Positions 55,814-64,000 of a stretch of DNA of 64,000 nucleotides are shown piece after piece. This DNA is from Chrysopilus asiliformis (lineage: Eukaryota; Arthropoda; Insecta; Diptera; Rhagionidae): the NCBI GenBank assembly GCA_964034945.1, contig OZ035963.1, positions 46,201,332 through 46,265,331 of the forward strand. Reading direction: 5' to 3'. Position 1 is the stretch's first letter. Each line of letters begins with the position of its first letter. The notes beneath the pieces were generated by a model. The model had not been told where the DNA came from. It was given only the letters and a program-made list of their open reading frames with translations, and did no database searches. Position numbers and translations under genes: made by a program.

Positions 55814-56637
55814 AGGTAGCTGCATCAGACTCCAGACTACACACGCATATTCTAGTACACTTCTGACAAGAGAAACATAGACACTTTTCAACGCATATGG
55901 ATCACATATATCTCGCGAGAAACGCTTAATGAATCCTAACATACGATTTGCTTTTGTAATTACATAGTCAACGTGTATGTTGAATGATAATTTTGTGTCA
56001 AACATAACACCGAGATCTTTGATTTCGGTGACTCTATTTATGTTAACCTCATTGAGTTTGTAATCAAACATTAAAGGACTGGACGAACGGTAGTACGACA
56101 TCACAGAACATTTAGAAATATTGAGACCAATACAGTTGCGTTCACACCACTCAACGAAGGCATCTAAGTCTAGCTGAAGCAATACTGCATCATATAATGT
56201 ATTGACTTTTCGAAAAACTTTCAAGTCGTCAGCATATAAAAGAAAATTGGACGATTTAAAAACATTACATAAATCGTTAATAAATAAAATAAATAATAAC
56301 GGACCAAGGTGACTTCCTTGAGGGACACCTGAACGAACGTAAAAAGGACTAGATAAAACATTGTTAATTTTAACACGCTGACAACGATTTAATAAATAAG
56401 ACGATAACCATTCCAATAAGTGTGAGTGAATGCCGATTTTTTCAAGCTTCCTCAAGAGAATAAGATGGGGTACTCTGTCAAATGCTTTGGTAAAATCAGT
56501 GTAAATGACGTCGACAAAAAAATACTTTTCATTTAAATCAAATACAAAAACCGGTAGCGGAAATTTAGTGAAATTTTTTACTTGATTTAACAACTTTTTC
56601 GTGGAACCTAACTGTTGATATGGTTAACCAAGTTATA
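55814..56637 (-). pseudogene. CR1/Jockey-like LINE reverse transcriptase fragment
   Basis: On the minus strand from about 56620 the frame contains DVIYTDFTKAFDRVPH (first catalytic Asp), SSYLLNRCQRVKINN, SGVPQGSHLGPLLFILFIND and FLLYADDLKVF (the catalytic AspAsp). It ends KSVYVSLVRSVLEYACVVWS at about 55815. The fingers region upstream is missing, and the sequence stops at the mariner inserted at 56640. After VVWS the frame runs into unrelated codons. The conserved continuation (SP..DVHIKRLE) is found at 52987. Confidence 0.87.
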
Positions 56638-56784
56638 TACGAGGGCAGTCCGATAAGTACTTAGCCTCACCGCCCGATGGCGCCACTATCGCAGGAGAAA
56701 TTTACTATCGTGTAGTACATTCTCATAGACGGCTACAGTCAAAATTTTAGCCGAATCGAACTCGTAGTTTTGTTGTGACCGCGA

Positions 56785-58618
56785 ATGGAAGCAGGCGTGT
56801 CTGCGGATTTCAGAAAAATGGAAAAAGAGCAATATCGGTCGGTGATTCGATTCTTGTTTCTGGAAGGGAAATCGCGCAGCGAAATCAAAGAGCGCTTGGA
56901 TGCTGTGTACGGTGACTCTTTTCCTTCGATGGCGACCGCCAAAAATTGGTGTAACGAGTTTCAACGTGGTCGCACGTCGGTTTTTGATTAGCCACGCCCA
57001 GGTGCTACGAAAACGGCTACCACGGAGGATAACATAACAAAAATCCACGATCTCGTATTGGCAGACCGCCGATTGAAGGTGCGCGAGATAGCTGAGACAG
57101 TAGGCATCTCTAAAGACCGTGTGGGTCATATCCTGCATGAAATTTTGGGCATGAGAAAGCTGTCGGCGCGATGGGTGCCGCGTTTGCTCACTCCGGACAA
57201 CAAGCGCAACCATGAAACCACTTCACAGCAGTGTTTGACACTGTTTAAGCACAATCCGAAGGAGTTTCTGCGTCGTTTCGTGACCGTCGACGAAACATGG
57301 ATCCACTGGTACACACCAGAGACTAAGGAACAGTCGAAACAGTGGACTTTACCCGGCGAACGTGCTCCGAAGAAGGCGAAGACTGTCCTATCTGCCGGAA
57401 AGGTGATGGCCACCGTTTTCTGTGATTCACAAGGTATGATCTACATCAGTGGTTCCCAAAGTGGTCCCTACGGACCCCCAGGGGTCCCCGGGATCATTCA
57501 GGGGGTCCGTGGAAAATTAAAATTGATTTGGGGGTCCCTGAACAACGTCAGGGGGTCCGCGCAAGGTTTAATATGAAATAAAAAAATGGTGACACATTTT
57601 TATTAATATGGAAGTTAAAATAAATAACAATGAATAAATTATTAGCGATTTTTACGTCCTAAGTAAAATATTTATAGTTAGACATGGGTTTTATTATTTA
57701 TTATAATGCACCCTAAAAGTTATAGCTTAGGTACTATTTTATATTTTTGTTTAATTTGTTTACTTCTGCGAATAACCAAATCCGCGAATGTTTGGAATTA
57801 CTGTATATTACTGTATTATTATATTCTGTTGTGAATTAATTGGTACAAAATGAGTACCTACACAATATGTGACATTTACATGAAATTTTATCCTCACATC
57901 TCAAATAATTAATTCAAGAGAACGTTACATTGCAGCATTCAATTTTTATTATAATTAACAGTGGTTGCAAATAAAAATTTTGATATTGTAACGGTCCACG
58001 GGTAAGAGCTGCAAGGACATTCGAGATCTGGCGTGAACGCTTCGAGAATGTTTGAGATCTGCACACGAGAACGTTCGAGACCTCGGCCGAACATACAGGA
58101 ACGTTGGCAAACGAGCCTTCTTCAACAAAATGTTTTATTTATATTTTATTTTTACATCACCATTTACCATTCAAGACATTAAAGTTAAATTTGTAATTTT
58201 TCTATTATGCATTTATGTAGTTTTTCACCCAGGGTCCGTGGGCAAGTTTTGACTATGAAAAGGGGTCCGTGGGCAAGTTTTGACTATGAAAAGGGGTCCG
58301 TGGGCCAAAAGAGTTTGGGAACCACTGATCTACATCGACTGCCTGGAGAAGGGCAAAACGATCACAGGGCTCTACTATACCGAATTATTGGGCCGATTCG
58401 ACGCCGAATTGCAGAAAAACGGCCCCATTTGGCGAAGAAAAAAGTGCTCTTCCACCATGACAACGCACCGGCTCACACCTCCGCCGTCGCCACGACCAAA
58501 TTGGTCGAATTGGGCTACGAACTGCTGCCCCATCCACCGTATTCTCCAGATTTGGCCCCGTGCGACTTCTTTTTGTTTCCAAACTTGAAAAAGTCACTCG
58601 CCGGGCAGAAATTTGATA
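56785..58618 (+). pseudogene. mariner transposase, four lesions
   Basis: From 56785 the frame has the paired helix-turn-helix domain (KEQYRSVIRFLFLEGKS, WCNEFQRGRTSVFD, then IAETVGISKDRVGHIL) and the first Asp in VTVDETWIHWYTPE. After the MITE come IDCLEKGKTITGLYY and the HHDNAPAHTS motif. Exactly 34 residues on is the last Asp, in YSPDLAPCDFFLF, confirming DD34D. Lesions are a TAG after VFD (56989-56991), the 881-bp hAT MITE at 57447, a one-base shift near 58410 (DAEL to EKRPHLAKKK), and loss of the C-terminus after KFD. The WVPRLLTPDNKRNH linker is typical of the mellifera/irritans-like mariners. Confidence 0.92.
57447..58327. mobile_element. 881-bp hAT-type MITE inside the mariner, 8-bp target duplication
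   Basis: The ends are CAGTGGTTCCCAAA / TTTGGGAACCACTG. ATCTACAT is duplicated exactly at 57439-57446 and 58328-58335, and the duplicated bases are mariner codons. Near the ends, several copies of ggggtccgtggg occur, including a tandem pair of gtgggcaagttttgactatg units at the right. The middle is AT-rich with a gttcgagac-type repeat at about 58020-58085. It is non-coding. Confidence 0.96.
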
Positions 58619-59950
58619 AGAATTCCCATTACGTTACATTGTAGTAACAATTTAAATTTTTCTGGTACTCAAAGAAGTTGCTGTATGTCAAAGTATAAAT
58701 ATTATTCTTGATTTTAATTCTTCACGATTTAATTTTTTTAATGAAATGAAAAAATGGTTTAATGAAGTTTTGCATCTAATTCAATTCTTTTTCTGTTAAT
58801 TCATGTCCTAATGGCGGATAGGGATACGGTTAGGCAGTCATGTGGAAAACAAAGTTTTTTTTCATCCTTGACGTTTTTTTTATCGTAAGATATATTTTAA
58901 ACCCTCGGGTTCCTTTTTAAAGTATTCATTGAATAAATAGGACCCTAATAATAAACTCTCTCCTGAGTTTCAGCAAAAATCAAGCAAAAGTGCTTCTTAA
59001 AAATGTCTTCAACTCAAAAATTGGGGAAATACGGGCCTTTGACAAATCGCGCTTAATAAGGGGAAGGCTTCAGCGAAAATTCACTAAGAAAGCTCAATCT
59101 CGAGAAAGCTTTAATTCATTCTTTTGGTGTTCGATAGCCGACATATAAAAAAATCATTCTAAGAAATTCTTCCGGTTCTTCAGTATAACATTTGACGTCG
59201 GTTGTGGTACAGAAAACGAACCTCTAATTAAAATAAAAGAAGTTCTTACGTACAATATGAAATGTCATAGTTTTCTCGGTTCGAATATGGCTTTATACCT
59301 ATTCCATATTAATGGGGTTTTTCCTGCCAACCAAGAATTTTATTTTAAATGGACTATAACAGAAAAATGAAGTCAATGTGCTAATTTAAAAAATTAAGAG
59401 TGAAAATCTTTTGAAGAGTTGAAGTGAATTTTTTTTGTTATGCTTAAAAAAATTTATTATAGGCGTTTCCTACACTTGTGAAGCGTAGATTCTGGAATAA
59501 AATTGATTTGAAACTTATATTTGGTGAAGGGTGAAATGATTTTTTATTGAGTTCGGAAAGACTAGCATAGTTATTTTTATTGTGGAATATGGAAGAAATA
59601 TAAATAATTCTTCAGAAAGGGTGTGTTTTGAATTTTAACGAGCTGTCGAAGAGGCCTTAAAACAAATTTAAAGTTAAGAAGTTATCCTACACTCTGTTCT
59701 AAAATGTTTACAAACTTTGTTAATGAGTTCCTAATATTTTTATAACTTTCAACAGTATTTTAATTGTTGTACAACATCCTAAAAAGTAATTTTAAAAATT
59801 CCAAAAATTTGTCATGCAGAGAGCTCAGTTAAAATTAATAACAAAAGTCTTTTCTTAAAATAATTTTATCAACTGTCGAAAATTGCAGAAATCTTTCATA
59901 ATAAATCTTTCATCAGTCTTAATACTTTTAGTTCAAGCTTTTTAATCATT
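58619..59950. other. intergenic, nothing recognised
   Basis: AT-rich, and all frames are closed within short distances. No gene or clear repeat was found. Confidence 0.5.
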
Positions 59951-59951
59951 A

Positions 59952-60240
59952 TTAACTCGTTCGGTACATGTTTTTTTCTATGGAGGTTAAAGATTCTCTC
60001 TATTCAAATTAATGATCTTTAAGCTATTAGTATTCATTTAAAACAAAAAAAAAATTAAAAACTTATTTTTTACAAATACGTCCACTGTAGTCCAGCTTTT
60101 TACTCAAAAAATCAAAATTGGGTAACAAATGCACTTAAAGGTGCACTGAATGAGAATAGAGTGTTGAAAATAATAAATAATAAGACAACTCAAATTTTTT
60201 AGCATGATGCCATATGGCATCAAAATACCGAATGGGTTAA
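59952..60240. mobile_element. TTAA-flanked MITE (piggyBac-type), copy 2
   Basis: Very similar to 36039-36340 and in the same orientation: ttaactcgttcggtacatg at the left and taccgaatgggttaa at the right, with tgatgccatatggcatcaaa inside. A mutated left terminus (cgtt for cttt) suggests it is an older copy. Confidence 0.87.
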
Positions 60241-60665
60241 GCAACTAAGGCCTGTCCTAACACCGGAATCTCAATCTTGGTAGGAATTCCGTATGGTCAC
60301 AGGCGATTGTCGATTCGACGTTTTTTCAATCTGATTGCCTTACGTGAGCCAATCAACTTGAAAAGCTCTCGAAACGACATATCGTCCACATCGATGTCAC
60401 GTAAATTTGGAAACAAATGTTTGTCGATCATCTTTTGGTATTCGGTCACCACTGACTGTAACGCGAGCTCGTTTCTCATTTAAAAAAAAAATAAGACCCG
60501 AGATGCCACCAGCGTACAAACGGTACATTTTTCTGGATCTAATGGTATCTGAAGAGTATGATTCTAAATACCAGAAAAGGCAAACTATTTTTTAAAATAC
60601 AGTAATTACTTCCGAAAAAACGGTTGACGTTACAAAGTATTTAAATGTCAGTTAAAGTAACAGTG
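60241..60665. other. intergenic, nothing recognised
   Basis: A mildly G+C-richer patch at 60280-60480 gives overlapping short frames on both strands without family features. No gene is called. Confidence 0.4.
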
Positions 60666-60667
60666 AA

Positions 60668-60928
60668 TATCGTCGGCTAAAAGTGAAATTGTGCTAAGTC
60701 CATTTGGTATAATTTTCCAGAAGAGCAATGAAAACCTTGTTAAATCGTTTTAATTCTCTTTCAATAACACTGAGTTTTCTTTAAATGAGAAAAATTGGGC
60801 TCAGTTTTCTTTAGATGAGACTCTGTTTTCTTTAAATGAAAATTAAAATGATTTAAAAAGGTTTTTATTGCTCTTCTGGAAAATTATACCAAATGGATTT
60901 AGCACAATTTCACTCTTAGCCGACGATA
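60668..60928. mobile_element. 261-bp foldback MITE
   Basis: The arms of about 100 bp start tatcgtcggctaa and share gtgaaattgtgctaa, tccatttggtataattttcc and agaagagcaat. The loop holds three copies of gttttctttaaatga-like units. It is non-coding. Confidence 0.82.
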
Positions 60929-60956
60929 TATTGCCTACTTGGGAAAAACACTTTAA

Positions 60957-61410
60957 TGCTGCGTTTACACGAATGACAAATTTGTCATTTTTTTTGTCAT
61001 AAATTGTGATCATCGTGTAAATAGTATCATTTTTGTCATTATTTCTGTCAGAAAAATGACAAGCTCTCATAAAAAAATGAACTTGTCCATTCTCCTCAGT
61101 CTCTCTCGAGTTGTTGATTGGAGTGGTCGAGATTGGTTCCGATCGGACGAATCGCCACTTTGAGTGTCTTTAGAGTGCAAAGTTGTGTGTTCCAGGGGGG
61201 CTCGGGTGTCGGTCGTGATCCCGACTGTACACGCCAGTTCATACGTGTCGCCATTTTCATGGCGCACGTGTAACATTATTCCATAAAACCTACTCGCTGC
61301 ATCATTTATGTGCAGTGAGAGAAGGCCAACCTAACTTAAATTCAAAAAAAAAAACTTGTCCATTCTTTTATGACAGAATGTCATTATCTGTCATTCGTGT
61401 AAACCCAGCA
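60957..61410. mobile_element. 454-bp MITE with TAA target duplication
   Basis: The ends are TGCTGCGTTTACACGAATGA and the complement of TGCTGGGTTTACACGAATGA, flanked by TAA (60954-60956, 61411-61413). Subterminal tttgtcatttt-type repeats occur on both sides. The middle (61080-61320) is G+C-richer and carries a 69-codon minus-strand frame without known features. The 3-bp target suggests Harbinger. Confidence 0.85.
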
Positions 61411-61414
61411 TAAT

Positions 61415-62634
61415 GCTGCTGCAACCCTCATTTTTGGTTTTTGGCACTATGATGCACCGCGCCCACAATTTCGGCAAAAATATATGTCAAAGTAGAGCAT
61501 TCAAGGACTTTTTGGGGGAAAAATGGTAGTTGTGTATACAGGATATATTACACTTAAATTTTTTTTGTGAAAATAAATAATTTTTATCACTAGGCTTTCT
61601 TATTTAAATTTTTTTTCATATTTTTTTTCATAAGGTGCTCTCATTGGTATCTACAATATTGGCCGAGCAGATTTTCAGTCCATTCCTCCCCCTGCCGTAA
61701 TAGAAGAGCTAGAGGGCTAAAAATTAGGCCAAATATTAACGCCAACATCTGGTGAAAATTTCAAGGTGATATCTCTTTAAGCACTTCTCTCATCTTTATC
61801 CCGCTATGCCCTTTGGCAGATCCTATTTCAATTGAATTTGGAATTTTCAAATTTTCAGGCTCAACAGGTCCATAAAACATTAATATTGACCAAAAAATGT
61901 CGAAAATTTGCAAACAAAAAAATAACTTTTTATCATTTTTAATGTGTTTACATGTAAAATCCGTCTACTTTTTAATAAATGTCACAGAAAAAATATGGGC
62001 ATCAAAAAGGAATATATAAACCTTTTCTGACAACTGAACTTCTTTAGGGTGAAGAACTTTTATTTTTTTATATTTCCCCTTGCAAAAACGTTTTATATAA
62101 AATATGGATAAATTTTCTTCGAATTTTTCCAGACATACAAAAAGGGTTAACCAAAGAAGACGAAAAAAAATTGCTGGAAGCTTGAAGACTTTATTAAGAG
62201 GAGACCTGTTACATCAGATGAATAGACAACCTGAAGATTTTTACTGAAACAGGTTTAAGGTTTTAAGGATTAAGTAAGGATAACCAAAAAAAATCTTTTC
62301 GTGACAATTTTTATGTATAAAAATGTGTTTTACTTAAACAATAAAAAAATTTTACCTTCCAGATTAAAAAAACGCATGTTACTTTTTTTAAAATTTTTTT
62401 TACTTAACAAATCCAATTGGACCACTCTTTCCCCCTCTCATATACAGGTGGATTTTTTTAAAATAAACATTTTGTCTGTCATCATATAGAGTATTTGACG
62501 ATTGTAGCTTTTCTTATGTGTTAATAAAAGTTTTTGATTTTTTTTTCATAGCAAGTTATAATAATTTTTTCAATGGCAAAAAAAACCTGAAGTCGTTAAA
62601 TTCGACTTCATGTTGTAGATAACAATGAGACTTC
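61415..62634. other. intergenic, nothing recognised
   Basis: AT-rich, no gene. Confidence 0.5.
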
Positions 62635-62637
62635 TAA

Positions 62638-62999
62638 AGGTAGAAATAGACGCTGCGATGGTCGGTACAATCGTCGGGCCGATTTGCGGTTGCATGCGAT
62701 AATTGTATAGTGTATGCGCACGAAATGACGGTTCGGCCCGATATCGCACGGTCGTACGTCGCTGAGCCAAAACCTGCGGTCACATGCGGCAGATTGTATC
62801 GTTTGTGGTCTGCCATGCGACCGTCGATACGATATTATTTCACAACTGTGCTGTGTTGTTCGAGTGATATTTGCTAGTAAAAACTGGTTATTCGATCAAA
62901 TCGCAATTAAATCGTATCGTGTGTGTGCTGTATACAACCGTTGGCCCGATATCGGTCCAACACAAGTCGGTACGACCATCGCAGCGTCTATTTCTACCT
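62638..62999. mobile_element. 362-bp G+C-rich MITE with TAA target duplication
   Basis: The ends are aggtagaaatagacgctgcg and complement, continuing atggtcg(g)tac, flanked by TAA (62635-62637, 63000-63002). Internal copies of ggcccgatatcg occur at about 62735 and 62943. It is Harbinger-like by target size and is clearly richer in G+C than its surroundings. Confidence 0.88.
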
Positions 63000-63004
63000 T
63001 AAGA

Positions 63005-63610
63005 CTTAAAGGAATAACAGCTATGGACATATGGTTGACACGGGATATAAAGTAAAAAGATAGTTTACCTATTTCGATACATTTTACAATTCTTGGAATT
63101 AATTCCTTAAAACACTCCAGGGTCTCAAGTATTTATTATTTTACATGAATTTTGTGAACTGAAAGACTACAACATTTCGTCTATTCAATGACTAAAAAAA
63201 AGTCTTTGAAAGAAAAGGATTATTTCTTCGAATTTCCGAATGTAAATAGTGCTTTCTTTAAAATAAAATCAATGTTTGGTAAATATTTTGCTACGTTGAA
63301 TACCAAATTGACTTTTTTATTACTATTCGACAGCCCGAAGGGGTTTTTCTTTTGCTATTCGTAATTGGTAACAAATTTGCTATAGAATTCCGAAGATCAA
63401 TTTTTTCTTCTTCCAAAACACTGTATTCATCTGTCCCAGAACGCAAATTGAAAACTTTTCCCAGGATATCAGATGTTGAAATATATTTTGTATGCCAAGA
63501 TTTTATATGTATATGTAAGTATCAGTTTTCCGAAAATTTTCCTTCTATAGGTATATGTGAGTAGAATGTACGGTAAACATGCCGAAATCGTATCAACTAC
63601 AGAATACTGT
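63005..63610. other. intergenic, nothing recognised
   Basis: AT-rich; the small frame at 63352-63564 has no family features. Confidence 0.45.
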
Positions 63611-63614
63611 TAGA

Positions 63615-64000
63615 GATTAGATTAGGTTAACGGGTAGTCCAAGACTAAGCCCTTATGCACTTAGACCACGCTGTGGGTCCATTGTGCATTTAGAGTAGGT
63701 TGGCTATGCATACTACAGTAGTCTTTTTGATCCGCAGATAAAGTTGGCTAAACGATTTAGTGGAATCTTTCCAATGTCCTGAAAACTAAGGGAACGACTG
63801 CCAAGAGTATTTTCCCTACGGTTTTGGAAGTAAGGACAACTACACAAGAAGTGTTCTGCTGTCTCTTCCTCCTCATCACATAAATTGCAAGACGGATCCT
63901 CAACTAAGCCAATCTTGTGTAAATGGTAGTTAAGTTTACAGTGACCAGTGAGTACACCTACTAATTGTTGGATAGACTTCTTGCTTAGTCTAATGGTATT
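63615..64000 (-). mobile_element. 3' end of a second LOA/I-group LINE, runs off the window
   Basis: The coding part (63713-64000) and a 3' UTR with caatggacccacagcgtggt are related to the LINE at 41.5-45.2 kb. The tail ends near 63615 with aacctaatctaatctctaac on the minus strand. Confidence 0.85.
63713..64000 (-). CDS. LINE ORF2 C-terminus (partial, zinc-finger end)
   Basis: The partial frame of 95 codons enters at the window edge: LVGVLTGHCKLNYHLHKIG, then the CCHC motif in CNLCDEEEETAEHFLCSCPY, then QNRRENTLGSRSLSFQDIG and a TAG at 63713. It aligns along its whole length with the end of the LINE at 41591 (VSVLTGHSKLNYHLHN; CNLCDAEEETAEHYLC), differing at about a third of positions, so it is a separate subfamily. 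The frame is clean, so the element beyond the edge could be intact. Confidence 0.9.
   Translation of the reverse strand, partial: NTIRLSKKSIQQLVGVLTGHCKLNYHLHKIGLVEDPSCNLCDEEEETAEHFLCSCPYFQNRRENTLGSRSLSFQDIGKIPLNRLANFICGSKRLL

Larger units (their letters stand above)
56640..58618 (+). mobile_element. mariner (DD34D) element, interrupted by a MITE and 3' truncated
   Basis: The left end cgagggcagtccgataagta follows a TA at 56638-56639. The transposase pseudogene fills the rest. The right terminal repeat was not found and similarity ends at 58618 (LAGQKFD), so the last part of the gene and the right end are lost. Confidence 0.87.

Noticed and set aside
57126..57413. Minus-strand frames over the mariner (also 56686-57213 and 58385-58597)
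   Set aside because: They are antisense shadows of the transposase.
61067..61276. 69-codon minus-strand frame in a G+C-richer patch
   Set aside because: It lies inside a MITE bounded by TAA duplications and has no recognisable domain.

Overview
The window is AT-rich, repeat-dense eukaryotic DNA, almost certainly from an insect. It has one clear spliced host gene with GT-AG introns and many insect-type transposons (LOA/I-like and CR1/Jockey-like LINEs, mariner DD34D, maT DD37D, DD37E, Tc1 DD34E, Harbinger, hAT and TTAA-flanked MITEs). Dispersed repeats carrying GTCT/GTCC proto-microsatellites resemble the mini-me class described in flies and suggest a dipteran. The species cannot be named from the sequence. 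Nothing looks prokaryotic, and there is no operon, CRISPR array or viral genome.

Region 1 (about 0.5-11 kb, + strand) is a complete DNAJB12/DNAJB14-type gene: an ER-membrane J-protein of 358 residues in six coding exons (556-688, 756-903, 1203-1605, 1757-1872, 1930-2093, 10705-10817). All junctions are in phase, and an AATAAA lies at 10974. Exons 1-5 are compact. Intron 5 is about 8.6 kb and holds foldback elements, a GC-rich hairpin cluster and a roughly 3.7-kb array of the octamer GTCTGTCA (about 450 copies). The array is nearly perfect and is flanked by inverted copies of a dispersed repeat.

Region 2 (11-41 kb) is intergenic repeat DNA. It holds mini-me-like repeats (families R and S), hAT MITEs with perfect 8-bp target duplications, a full-length DD37E element with both TIRs, a shortened maT element, a pogo-like MITE, and a Harbinger element with TTA target duplications that contains a piece of family R. 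It also holds several foldback MITEs and a Tc1 remnant.

Region 3 (41.5-45.2 kb, - strand) is a 5'-truncated but otherwise nearly intact LOA/I-group LINE (endonuclease, reverse transcriptase, RNase H, CCHC) broken by one frameshift. The 3' end of a related copy runs off the right edge of the window.

Region 4 (45-64 kb) is more MITEs and a nested cluster at 52.4-58.6 kb: a CR1/Jockey-like LINE in two pieces, a mariner inserted upstream of its RT part, and an 881-bp hAT MITE inside the mariner with an 8-bp target duplication. Short gene-like segments at 28.1 and 54.8-55.7 kb could not be assigned.

The most unusual feature is the intronic octamer array, together with its probable origin from mini-me-like elements.
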